A stretch of 64,000 nucleotides of DNA, from contig JAXIVJ010000524.1 in the NCBI GenBank assembly GCA_036785665.1, positions 148,501 through 212,500 on the forward strand, written 5' to 3'. This document shows positions 10,904 through 22,586 of this stretch, one piece after another. The notes beneath the pieces are model-generated. The model saw only the letters and a list, made by a program, of their open reading frames with translations, made no database searches and was not told the origin of the DNA. The translations under genes and the position numbers were made by a program. How positions within the stretch are numbered: the stretch's first letter is position 1; every line of letters begins with the position of its first letter. This stretch comes from Chirona hameri (Eukaryota > Arthropoda > Thecostraca > Balanomorpha > Balanidae).

Positions 10904-11738
10904 GTGGGTGTGGGTGTGAGTGGGTGTTGTAGGCGTTGTAGGTGTTGTGGGTGTTTTAAGTATTGTGGGTGTTGTGGGTGTCCGTGTTGTGTTTGTCCAT
11001 GTTGTGGGTGTTTTGGGTGTTGTGTGTGTGGGTGATGTGAGTGTTGTGTGTGTTGTGTGTGTTGTGTGTGTTGTGAGTGTTGTGAGTGTTGTGGGTGTTG
11101 TGGGTGTTGTGGGTGGTGTGGGTGCTGTGGGTGTTGTGGGTGTTGTGGGTGTTGTGGATGGTGTGGATGTTGTGGGTGATGTGGGTGTTGTGGATGTTGT
11201 GGATGTTGTAGATGTTTTTAATGTTGTTGGTGTTGTTGGTGTTGTTGGTGTTGTTGGTGTTGTTGGTGTTGTTAGTGTTGTTAGTGTTGTTAGTGTTGTT
11301 GGTGTTGTTGGTGTTGTTAGTGTTATTGGTGTTGTTAGTGTTGTGGGTGTTGTGGGTGTTGTGGGTGTTGTGGGTGTTGTGGGTGTTGTTGGTGTTGTTG
11401 GTGTTGTTGGTGTTGGTGTTTTTGATGTTGGTGTTGTTGGTGTTGTTGATGTTGTCGGTTTTGTTGGTTTTGTTGGTGTTATTGGTGTTATTGGTGTTGT
11501 TGGTGTTGTTGGTGTTGTTGGTGTTGTTGGTGTTGTTGTTGTTGGGTGTTGTTGGTGTTGTTGGTGTTGTTGGTGTTGTTGGTGTTGTTGGTGTTGTTGG
11601 TGTTGTTGGTGTTGTTGGTGTTGTTGGTGTTGTTGGTGTTGTTGGTGTTGTTGGTGTTGTTGGTGTTGAGGGTGTTGTGGGTGTTGTGGGTGTGGGTATT
11701 GGTGTGTTTGTGGTTGTGGGTGTGCGTGTTGGTGTGGT
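10904..11738 (+). repeat. G/T nonamer array 3 (shortest)
   Basis: About 92 nonamers. The head repeats the array-1 marker block (GTTTTAAGTATTG, GTGTCCGTG, TTTGTCCATG), and the tail resembles the end of array 1. Array 3 plus S4 therefore looks like a shortened homologue of array 1 plus S2. A minus-strand open frame of 332 codons runs from 11812 through the entire array to 10814. Confidence 0.95.
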
Positions 11739-12891
11739 CCATTAACTTTACACATGCCTTGCGCTGCTGATCGACCCACAGTGCATACGCCGGTCCGATC
11801 ATTTATGAACACATCTGTGTTTGACCCATTGCATACGATGGGCCGATAATTTTTCTAAACATCTGTGTTTGTCCCATGTCTGTGCGACTCATGGTTGCCG
11901 AGATAGATCACCGATCTCTGTTAGGCTTGAAATAAAGAGTTTGGAATTTATATAAGCGTCAATTTGATATCCGCCGCACGGAGGTTGGTTTTGTCCGTAG
12001 CATGCTTCTCAACGTATATTTTCCCCTGTGAGGCTTTGCCGTCGCAAATTGCTCCGACCCATATAGCTTGATGAAATATTTTATACGTTTAACAAAATAG
12101 GTCGTGTAGCGTCTTAGCATAGCTGCAATTATAAGCTTCATGTTTGGATGAAAAAATAAATTTTGGGTGGGTATTAGATGTATTTGAATGCTCTTTCCGG
12201 CCATGTGATTTGTATCGCTTAGCTCGCTTTGGTTTTGACTGTATGGCGGTTCGAAAAACTGACATTCGAAAAGTGGATTTTTGCACTGAAATATTGCTTT
12301 AAAACGTTAATGTTCACATACGTTTTAGGGACGGTACCTTCGTCGAAACATTGTCATTAGTTTCATTGCTTTACGTCCCATAGGTTCTGAGCACTAATTA
12401 TAATCGTGAAGGACTTCATAAGACCCTGAATTTGCGCTTTTTTGCCATTAACTTTGCACGTGTCACGCGCTGCTGATTGACCCACAGTGCAATCGCCGGG
12501 CCGATCGATTGTCTACACATCTGTGTTTGTCCCGTATCTGTGCGACTCGTGGTTGCCGAGCTACTGGTCAGGTATTGCAACGATATTTTGTTGTTGTAGA
12601 CGTTTTTCACGCAGTTTTCGCTAAAATAGTTATTTCCAATGGAGGAATCGTCCGTTTTTGCACGCGGCGCCACGAACAAACGACGCACCCGAAAGTGATG
12701 GGACCCAAAGTTTAAGATGAAGAGCCACCTCTTGCGTGGATTGGTTTTTGTCACGACGCTCCAAGTGCCTTAGTCCCTGAGCTATTAAGATTATACAAAC
12801 AGACAGCAGGTGAGGCAAGCGGCGTCAGCAGGAATGTCCATAGGCGTAGTGTTGAAGCGAGTAGACAATACTCCTTTTATAATACAAGGAT
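11739..12891 (+). repeat. Macrosatellite spacer S4 (type II, 3' truncated)
   Basis: Complete A half (11739) and nearly complete B half (12445), closest to S2. After the TATA-like motif at 12875 it jumps directly from ACAAGGATT into GTGTGTGTTG repeats. It therefore lacks the GGGATGTTTGCGCTATGCGC hairpin segment and the GTTATGCTGTTGTGGG lead-in found in the others, so the spacer-array junction here is a deletion. Confidence 0.93.
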
Positions 12892-15058
12892 TGTGTGTGT
12901 TGTGTGTGTTGTTGGTGGTGTTGGTGTTGTTGGTGTTGTTGGTGTTGTTGGTGTTCTTGGTGTTGTTGGTGTTGTTGGTGTTGTTAGTGTTGTTAGTTTT
13001 TTTTTGTGTTGGCGTTGTTAGTGTTGTTGGCGTTGTTGGTGTTTTTGGTGTTGTTGGTGTTGTTGATGTTGTTAGTGTTGTTGGTGTTGTTGGTGTTGTT
13101 TGTGTTGTTGGTGTTGTTGGTGTTGTTTGTGTTGTTGGTGTTGTTGTTGGTGTTGTTGGTGTTGTTGGTGTTGTTGGTGTTGTTGGTGTTGTGTGTGTTG
13201 TTCGTGTTGTTCATGTTGTTCGTGTTGGTGTTGTTGGTGTTGTTTGTGTTGTTTGTGTTGTTGGTGTTTTTGGTGTTGTTAGTGTTGTTGGTGTTGTTGG
13301 TGTTGTTGGTGTTGTTGTTGTTGTTGTTGTTGGTGGTGGTGGTGTTGGTGTTGTTTGTGTTTGTGTTGGTGTTGTTGGTGTTGTTGGTGTTGTTGGTGTT
13401 GTTGGTGTTGTTGGTATTGTTGGTGGTGTTGATGTTGTTGGTGTTGTTGGTGTTGTTTGTGTTTTTGGTGTTGTTGGTGCTGGTGGTGCTGTTGGTGTTG
13501 TTCGTGTTGTTGATGTTGTTTGTGTTGTTGGTATTGTTGGTGTTGTTGGTGTTGTTGGTGTTGTTGGTGTTGGTGGTGTTGTTGGTGTTGTTGATGTTGT
13601 TGATGTTGTTGGTGTTGTTGGCATTGTTCGTCTTATTGGTGTTGTTGGTGTTGTTGGTGTTGTTGGTGGTGTTGGTGTTGTTGGTGTTGTTGGTGTTGTT
13701 GGTGTTGTGGGTGGTGTTGGTGGTGGTTGTGGTGTTGGTGTTGGTGGGGTTGGTGTTGGTGTTGTTGGTGCTGTTGGTGTTGTTGGTGTTGTTGGTATTG
13801 TTGGTGTTGTTGGTGTTGTTGGTGCTGGTGGTGCTGTTTGTGCTGGTGGTGTTGGTGGTGTTGTTGGTGTTGTTGGTGGTGTTGGTATTTTTGGTGTTGT
13901 TGGATTTGTTGGTGTTGTTGATGTTGTTGGTGTTGTGGATGTTGTGGTTGTTGTGGGTGTTGTGGGTGTTGTTGGTGTTGTTGGTGGTGTTGGTGGTGGT
14001 GTTGTTATTGGTGTTGTTGGTGGTGTTGATGTTGTTGGTGTTGTTTGGTGTTGTTGGTGTCGCTGGTGTTGTTGGTGTTTTTGTTGTTGTTGATGTTGTT
14101 GTTTTTGTTGATGTTGATGTTGTTGATGTTGTTGATGTTGTTGGTGTTGTTGTTGGTGTTGTTGGTGTTGTTGGTGTTGTTGGTGTTGTTGGTGTTGTTG
14201 TTGTTGGTGTTGGTGTTTTTGGTGTTGGTGTTGTTGGTGTTGTTGATGTTGATGTTGATGTTGTCGGTTTTGTTGGTTTTGTTGGTGTTATTGGTGTTAT
14301 TGGTGTTGTTGGTGTTGTTGGTGTTGTTGGTGGTGTTGGTATTTTTGGTGTTGTTGGTGTTGTTGGTGTTGTTGATGTTGTTGGTGTTGTGGGTGTTGTG
14401 GGTGTTGTTGGTGTTGTTGGTGGTGTTGGTGGTGGTGTTGTTATTGGTGTTGTTGGTGGTGTTGATGTTGTTGGTGTTGTTTTGTGTTGTTGGTGTCGCT
14501 GGTGTTGTTGGTGTTTTTGGTGTTGTTGATGTTGATGTTGTTGATGTTGTTGATGTTGTCGGTGTTGTGGGTGTTGTTGTTGGTGTTGTTGGTGTTGTTG
14601 GTGTTGTTGGTGTTGTTGGTGTTGTTGGCATTGTTGGCATTGTTGGTATTGTTGGTATTGTTGGTGTTGTTGGTGTTGTTGGTGTTGTTGGTGTTGTTGG
14701 TGTTGTTGGTGTTGTTGGTGGTGTTGTTGGTGTTGTTGGTGTTGTTGGTGTTGTTGGTGTTGTTGGTGTTGTTGGTGTTGGTGTTTTTGGTGTTGGTGTT
14801 GTTGATGTTGTTGATGTTGTTGATGTTGTCGGTTGTGTTGGTGTTATTGGTGTTGTTGGTGTTGTTGGTGTTGTTGGTGTTGTTGGTGTTGTTGGTGTTG
14901 TTGGTGTTGTTGGTGTTGTTGGTGTTGTTGTTGGTGATGTTGTTGGTGATGTTGGGTGTTGTTGGTGTTGTTGGCGTTGTTGGTGTTGAGGGTGTTGAGG
15001 GTGTTGTGGGTATGGGTATTGGTGTGTTTGTGGTTGTGGGTGTGCGTGTTGGTGTGGT
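12892..15058 (+). repeat. G/T nonamer array 4
   Basis: About 240 nonamers with an unusual GTGTGTGTT head caused by the S4 deletion. The right part contains composite blocks (TGGTGTCGCTGG, GTTGATGTTGATG, TTTTTGTTGATG) that recur in arrays 5 and 6 at offsets of about 4.1 kb and beyond. These mark segmental duplications within the arrays. Confidence 0.95.
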
Positions 15059-16265
15059 CCATTAACTTTACACATGCCATTCGCTGCTGATCGACCAACA
15101 GCGCATACGCCGGTCCGATCATTTATGAACACATCTGTGTTTGACCCATTGCTTACGTCGGGCCAATCCTTTATCTACCCATCTCTGTTTGTCCCATGTT
15201 CGTGCGACTCATGGTTGCTGAGATATATCACCGATCTCGGGTAGGCTTTACAGTAAAGATTTTGGAATTTATATAAGCGTCAATTTGATATCCGCCGCAC
15301 GGAGGTTGGTTTTCTCCGTAGCATGCTTCTCAGCATTTATTTTCCCCTGTGAGGCTTTGCCGTCGCAAATTGCTCCGACCCATATAGCTTGATTAAATAT
15401 TTTATACGTTTAACAAAATAGGTCGTGTAGCGTCTTAGCATAGCTGCAATTATAAGCTTCATGTTTGGATGAAAAAATAAACTTTGGGTGGGTATTAGAT
15501 GTATTTGAATACTCTTTCCGGCCATGTGATTTGTATCGCTTAGCTCGCTTTGGTTTTGACTGTATGGCGGTTCGAAAAACTGACATTCGAAAAGCGGATT
15601 TTGCACTGAAATATTGCTTTAAAACGTTAATGTTCACATACTTTTTAGGGACGGTACCTTCGTCGAAACATTGTCATTAGTTTCATTGCTTTACGTCCCA
15701 TAGGTTCTGAGCACTAATTATAATCGTGAAGGACTTCATAAGACCCTGAATTTGCGCTTTTTTGCCATTAACTTTGCACGTGTCACGCGCTGCTGATTGA
15801 CCCGCAGTGCAATCGCCGGGCCGATCGATTGTCTACACATCTGTGTTTGTCCCGTGTCTGTACGACTCGTGGTTGCCGAGCTACTGGTCAGGTATTGCAA
15901 CGATATTTTGTTGTCGTTGTCGTAGACGTTTTTCACGCCGTTTTCGCTAAAATAGTGTATTTCCAATGGAGGAATCGTCCGTTTTTGCACGCGGTGCCAC
16001 GAACAAACGACGCACCTGAAAGTGATGGGACCCAAAGTTTAAGATGAAGAGCCACCTCTTGCGTGGATTGGTTTTTGTCACGACGCTCCAAGTGCCTTAG
16101 TCCCTGAGCTATTAAGATTATAAAAACAGACAACAGGTGAGGCAAGCGGCGTCGGCAGGAATGTCCATAGGCGTAGTGTTGAAGCGAGTAGACAATACTC
16201 CTTTTATTATACAAGGACTAGAGGGATGTTTGCGCTATGCGCAAATTGATTCGTTATGCTATTGT
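15059..16265 (+). repeat. Macrosatellite spacer S5 (type III)
   Basis: A half at 15059, B half at 15765. The A half begins like type II (ATTTATGAACACATCTGTG) but continues like type I (GGGCCAATC, TACCCATCTCTG, GTTCGTGCGAC), so it looks recombinant. The AATAAA motif of the other copies is CAGTAAAG here. Array-proximal TATA-like motif at 16202. Confidence 0.93.
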
Positions 16266-19146
16266 GGGTGTGGGTGTGAGTGGGTGTTGTAGGCGTTGTA
16301 GGTTTTGTAGGCGTTGTGGGTGTTTTGAGTATTGTGGGTGTTGTGGGTGTTGTGTGTTGTGGGTGTCGGTTTTGTGGATGTCCATGTTGTGGGTGTTTTG
16401 GGTGTTGTGTGTGTGGGTGTTGTGAGTGTTGTGAGTGTTGTGGGTGTTTTGGGTGTTGTGGGTGTTGTGGGTATTGTGGGTATTGTGGGTGTTGTGGGTG
16501 TTGTGGGTGCTGTGGGTGCTGTTGGTATTGTGGGTGTTGTGGATGTTGTGGGTGTTGTGGGTGTTGTGGGTGTTGTGGGTGTTGTGGGTGTTGTGGGTGT
16601 TGTGGGTGTTGTGGGTGTTGTGGGTGTTGTTGGTGGTGTTGGTGGTGTTGGTGGTGTTGGTGGTGTTGTTGGTGTTGGTGTTGGTGGTGCTGTTGGTGGT
16701 GTTGGTGGTGTTGGTGTTGTTGGTGCTGTTGGTGTTGTTGGTGTTGTTGGTGTTGTTGGTGTTGTTGGTGTTTTTGGTTTTGTTGGTGTTGTTGGTATTG
16801 TTGGTATTGTTGGTGTTGTTGGTGTTGTTGGTGCTGTTGGTGTTGTTAGTGTTGTTGTTGGTGTTGTTTGTGTTTTTGGTGGTGTTGGTGGTGTTGGTGG
16901 TGGTGGTGGTGTTGGTGTTGGGGGTGTGTTTGGTGTTGTTGGTGTTGTTGGTGTTGTTAGTGTTGTTGGTGTTGTGTTGGTGGTGTTGGTGGTGTTGGTG
17001 TTATTGGTGGTGTTGGTGTTGTTGGTGTTATTGGTGTTGTTAGTGTTGTTGGTGTTGCTGGTGTTGTTGGTGTTGTTGGTGTTGTTAGTGATGTTGGTGT
17101 TGTTGAGTGTTGTTGGTGTTGTTGGTGTTGTTGCGTGTTGTTGGTGTTGTTGGTTTTGTTAGTGTTGTTGGTGTTGTTGGTGTTGTTGGTGTTGTTGGTG
17201 TTGTTGGTGTTGTTGGTGTTGTTGGTGTTTTTGGTGTTGTATGTGTTGTAGGTGTTGTGGATGTTTTTAGTATTGCTGGTGCTGTGGGTGTTGTGTGTGT
17301 GTTGTGAGTGTCGGTGTTGTGGGTGTCCATGTTGTGGGTGTTTTGGGTGTTGTGTGTGTGGGTGTTGTGAGTGTTGTGAGTGTTGTGAGTGTTGTGGGTG
17401 TTGTGAGTGTTGTGGGTGTTGTGGGTGTTGTGGGTGTTGTGGGTGTTTTGGGTGTTGTGTGTGGGTGGTTTGAGTGTTGTGGGTGTAGTGGGTGTTGTGG
17501 GTGTTGTGGGTGTTGTGGGTGTTGTGGGTGTTGTAGGTGTTGTTGGTGTTGTGGGTGTTGTGGGTGTTGTGGGTGTTGTGGGTGTTGTGGGTGTTGTGGG
17601 TGTTGTGGGTGTTGTGGGTGTTGTGGGTGTTGTGGGTGATGTGGGTGCTGTTGGTTTTGTGGATGTTGTGGGTGTTGTGGGTGATGGGGGTGCTGTTGTT
17701 TTTGTGGATGTTGTGGGTGTTGTGGGTGTTGTGGATGTGTGGGTGTTGTGGGTGTTGTGAATGTTGTGGGTGTTGTGGGTGTTGTGGGTGTTGGAGGTGT
17801 TGTGGGTATTGTAGGTGTTGTGGGTGTTGTGGGTGTTGTGGGTGTTGTGGGTGTTGTGGGTGTTGTAGGTGTTGTAGGTGTTGTGGGTGTTGTGGGTGTT
17901 GTGGGTGTTGTGGGTGTTGTGGGTGTTTTGGGTGTTGTGGGTGTTGTGGGTGTTGTGGGTGTTGTGGGTGTTGTGGGTGTTGTTGGTGTTGTTGGTGTTG
18001 TTGGTGTTGTTGGTGTTGTTGGTGTTGTTGGTGTTGTTGGTGTTGTTGGTGTTGTTGGTGTTGTTGGTGTTGTTGGTGTTGTTGGTGTTGTTGGTGGTGT
18101 TGGTGGTGGTGTTGTTATTGGTGTTGTTGTTGGTGTTGATGTTGTTGGTGTTGTTTGGTGTTGTTGGTGTCGCTGGTGTTGTTGGTGTTTTTGTTGTTGT
18201 TGATGTTGTTGTTTTTGTTGATGTTGATGTTGTTGATGTTGTTGATGTTGTTGGTGTTTTGTTGGTGTTGTTGGTGTTGTTGGTGTTGTTGGTGTTGTTG
18301 TTGTTGTTGGTGTTGGTGTTTTTGGTGTTGGTGTTGTTGGTGTTGTTGATGTTGTTGATGTTGATGTTGTCGGTTTTGTTGGTTTTGTTGGTGTTATTGG
18401 TGTTATTGGTGTTGTTGGTGTTGTTGGTGTTGTTGGTGGTGTTGGTATTTTTGGTGTTGTTGGTGTTGTTGGTGTTGTTGATGTTGTTGGTGTTGTGGGT
18501 GTTGTGGGTGTTGTTGGTGTTGTTGGTGGTGTTGGTGGTGGTGTTGTTATTGGTGTTGTTGGTGGTGTTGATGTTGTTGGTGTTGTTTTGTGTTGTTGGT
18601 GTCGCTGGTGTTGTTGGTGTTTTTGGTGTTGTTGATGTTGATGTTGTTGATGTTGTTGATGTTGTCGGTGTTGTGGGTGTTGTTGTTGGTGTTGTTGGTG
18701 TTGTTGGTGTTGTTGGTGTTGTTGGTGTTGTTGGCATTGTTGGCATTGTTGGTATTGTTGGTGTTGTTGGTGTTGTTGGTGTTGTTGGTGTTGTTGGTGG
18801 TGTTGTTGGTGTTGTTGGTGTTGTTGGTGTTGTTGGTGTTGTTGGTGTTGTTGGTGTTGGTGTTTTTGGTGTTGGTGTTGTTGGTGTTGTTGATGTTGTT
18901 GATGTTGTCGGTTTTGTTGGTTGTGTTGGTGTTATTGGTGTTATTGGTGTTGTTGGTGTTGTTGGTGTTGTTGGTGTTGTTGGTGTTGTTGGTGTTGTTG
19001 GTGTTGTTGGTGTTGTTGTTGGTGATGTTGTTGGTGATGTTGGGTGTTGTTGGTGTTGTTGGCGTTGTTGGTGTTGAGGGTGTTGAGGGTGTTGTGGGTA
19101 TGGGTATTGGTGTGTTTGTGGTTGTGGGTGTGCGTGTTGGTGTGGT
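16266..19146 (+). repeat. G/T nonamer array 5
   Basis: About 320 nonamers in two cycles of GTTGTGGGT-type followed by GTTGTTGGT-type. A GTGAGTGTCGGTG/GTGTCCATG marker block near 17300 re-initiates the GTGGGT type mid-array. This suggests that a spacer was lost between two former arrays. Confidence 0.95.
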
Positions 19147-20353
19147 CCATTAACTTTACACATGCCATTCGCTGCTGATCGACCAACAGCGCATACGCCG
19201 GTCCGATCATTTATGAACACATCTGTGTTTGACCCATTGCTTACGTCGGGCCAATCCTTTATCTACCCATCTCTGTTTGTCCCATGTTCGTGCGACTCAT
19301 GGTTGCTGAGATATATCACCGATCTCGGGTAGGCTTTACAGTAAAGATTTTGGAATTTATATAAGCGTCAATTTGATATCCGCCGCACGGAGGTTGGTTT
19401 TCTCCGTAGCATGCTTCTCAGCATTTATTTTCCCCTGTGAGGCTTTGCCGTCGCAAATTGCTCCGACCCATATAGCTTGATTAAATATTTTATACGTTTA
19501 ACAAAATAGGTCGTGTAGCGTCTTAGCATAGCTGCAATTATAAGCTTCATGTTTGGATGAAAAAATAAACTTTGGGTGGGTATTAGATGTATTTGAATAC
19601 TCTTTCCGGCCATGTGATTTGTATCGCTTAGCTCGCTTTGGTTTTGACTGTATGGCGGTTCGAAAAACTGACATTCGAAAAGCGGATTTTGCACTGAAAT
19701 ATTGCTTTAAAACGTTAATGTTCACATACTTTTTAGGGACGGTACCTTCGTCGAAACATTGTTATTAGTTTCATTGCTTTACGTCCCATAGGTTCTGAGC
19801 ACTAATTATAATCGTGAAGGACTTCATAAGACCCTGAATTTGCGCTTTTTTGCCATTAACTTTGCACGTGTCACGCGCTGCTGATTGACCCGCAGTGCAA
19901 TCGCCGGGCCGATCGATTGTCTACACATCTGTGTTTGTCCCGTGTCTGTACGACTCGTGGTTGCCGAGCTACTGGTCAGGTATTGCAACGATATTTTGTT
20001 GTCGTTGTCGTAGACGTTTTTCACGCCGTTTTCGCTAAAATAGTGTATTTCCAATGGAGGAATCGTCCGTTTTTGCACGCGGTGCCACGAACAAACGACG
20101 CACCCGAAAGTGATGGAACCCAAAGTTCAAGATGAAGAGCCACCTCTTGCGTGGATTGGTTTTTGTCACGACGCTCCAAGTGCCTTAGTCCCTGAGCTAT
20201 TAAGATTATAAAAACAGACAACAGGTGAGGCAAGCGGCGTCGGCAGGAATGTCCATAGGCGTAGTGTTGAAGCGAGTAGACAATACTCCTTTTATTATAC
20301 AAGGACTAGAGGGATGTTTGCGCTATGCGCAAATTGATTCGTTATGCTATTGT
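19147..20353 (+). repeat. Macrosatellite spacer S6 (type III)
   Basis: Nearly identical to S5 (see the ~4.1-kb duplication). A half at 19147, B half at 19853, TATATAAG at 19358, array-proximal TATTATAC at 20290. Confidence 0.93.
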
Positions 20354-22530
20354 GGGTGTGGGTGTGAGTGGGTGTTGTAGGCGTTGTAGGTTTTGTAGGC
20401 GTTGTGGGTGTTTTGAGTATTGTGGGTGTTGTGGGTGTCGGTTTTGTGGATGTCCATGTTGTGGGTGTTTTGGGTGTTGTGTGTGTGGGTGTTGTGAGTG
20501 TTGTGAGTGTTGTGGGTGTTTTGGGTGTTGTGGGTGTTGTGGGTGTTGTGGGTATTGTGGGTATTGTGGGTGTTGTGGGTGTTGTGGGTGCTGTGGGTGC
20601 TGTGGGTGCTGTTGGTATTGTGGGTGTTGTGGATGTTGTGGGTGTTGTGGGTGTTGTGGGTGTTGTGGGTGTTGTGGGTGTTGTGGGTGTTGTGGGTGTT
20701 GTGGGTGTTGTGGGTGTTGTTTGTGTTGTGGGTGTTGTGGGTGTTGTTGGTGGTGTTGGTGGTGTTGGTGGTGTTGGTGGTGTTGTTGGTGTTGGTGTTG
20801 GTGGTGCTGTTGGTGGTGTTGGTGGTGTTGGTGTTGTTGGTGCTGTTGGTGTTGTTGGTGTTGTTGGTGTTGTTGGTGTTGTTGGTGTTTTTGGTTTTGT
20901 TGGTGTTGTTGGTATTGTTGGTATTGTTGGTGTTGTTGGTGTTGTTGGTGCTGTTGGTGTTGTTAGTGTTGTTGTTGGTGTTGTTTGTGTTTTTGGTGGT
21001 GTTGGTGGTGTTGGTGGTGGTGGTGGTGTTGGTGTTGGGGGTGTGTTTGGTGTTGTTGGTGTTGTTGGTGTTGTTAGTGTTGTTGGTGTTGTGTTGGTGG
21101 TGTTGGTGGTGTTGGTGTTATTGGTGGTGTTGGTGTTGTTGGTGTTATTGGTGTTGTTAGTGTTGTTGGTGTTGCTGGTGTTGTTGGTGTTGTTGGTGTT
21201 GTTAGTGATGTTGGTGTTGTTGAGTGTTGTTGGTGTTGTTGGTGTTGTTGCGTGTTGTTGGTGTTGTTGGTTTTGTTAGTGTTGTTGGTGTTGTTGGTGT
21301 TGTTGGTGTTGTTGGTGTTGTTGGTGTTGTTGGTGTTGTTGGTGTTGTTGGTGTTGTTGGTGTTGTATGTGTTGTAGGTGTTGTGGATGTTTTTAGTATT
21401 GCTGGTGCTGTGGGTGTTGTGTGTGTGTTGTGAGTGTCGGTGTTGTGGGTGTCCATGTTGTGGGTGTTTTGGGTGTTGTGTGTGTGGGTGTTGTGAGTGT
21501 TGTGAGTGTTGTGAGTGTTGTGGGTGTTGTGAGTGTTGTGGGTGTTGTGGGTGTTGTGGGTGTTGTGGGTGTTGTGGGTGTTTTGGGTGTTGTGTGTGGG
21601 TGGTTTGAATGTTGTGGGTGTAGTGGGTGTTGTGGGTGTTGTGGGTGTTGTGGGTGTTGTGGGTGTTGTAGGTGTTGTGGGTGTTGTGGGTGTTGTGGGT
21701 GTTGTGGGTGTTGTGGGTGTTGTGGGTGTTGTGGGTGTTGTGGGTGTTGTGGGTGTTGTGGGTGTTGTGGGTGTTGTGGGTGTTGTGGGTGTTGTGGGTG
21801 TTGTGGGTGATGTGGGTGCTGTTGGTTTTGTGGATGTTGTGGGTGTTGTGGGTGATGGGGGTGCTGTTGTTTTTGTGGATGTTGTGGGTGTTGTGGGTGT
21901 TGTGGATGTTGTGGGTGTTGTGGGTGTTGTGAATGTTGTGGGTGTTGTGGGTGTTGTGGGTGTTGGAGGTGTTGTGGGTATTGTAGGTGTTGTGGGTGTT
22001 GTGGGTGTTGTGGGTGTTGTGGGTGTTGTAGGTGTTGTAGGTGTTGTAGGTGTTGTGGGTGTTGTGGGTGTTGTGGGTGTTGTGGGTGTTGTGGGTGTTG
22101 TGGGTGTTGTGGGTGTTGTGGGTGTTGTGGGTGTTGTGGGTGTTGTGGGTGTTGTGGGTGTTGTTGGTGTTGTTGGTGTTGTTGGTGTTGTTGGTGTTGT
22201 TGGTGTTGTTGGTGTTGTTGGTGTTGTTGGTGTTGTTGGTGTTGTTGGTGTTGTTGGTGTTGTTGGTGTTGTTGGTGTTGTTGGTGTTGTTGGTGTTGTT
22301 GGTGTTGTTAGTGTTGTTGGTGGTGGTGGTGTTGTTAGTGTTGTTGGCGTTGTTGGTGTTGTTGGTGTTGTTGGTGTTGTTGGTGTTGTTGGTGTTGTTG
22401 TTGGTGCTGTTGGTGTTGTTGGTGTTGTTGGTGTTGTGTGTGTTGTTCATGTTGTTCGTGTTGGTGTTGTTGGTGTTGTTTGTGTTGTTTGTGTTTTTGG
22501 TGTTGTTAGTGTTGTTGGTGGTGTTGGTGG

Positions 22531-22586
<56 letters not shown>

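Larger units (their letters stand above)
14000..22200 (+). repeat. Recent ~4.1-kb tandem duplication (two copies)
   Basis: The segment from about 14.0 to 18.1 kb is repeated immediately at about 18.1 to 22.2 kb. Spacers S5 and S6 are exactly 4088 bp apart at every landmark (15059/19147, 15270/19358, 15765/19853). I could find only about four single-base differences across roughly 1.2 kb (near 19765 and 20104-20130). In the flanking nonamers the offset drifts from about 4110 on the left to about 4117-4126 on the right, showing that unit-number changes accumulate faster than spacer substitutions. Confidence 0.88.
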
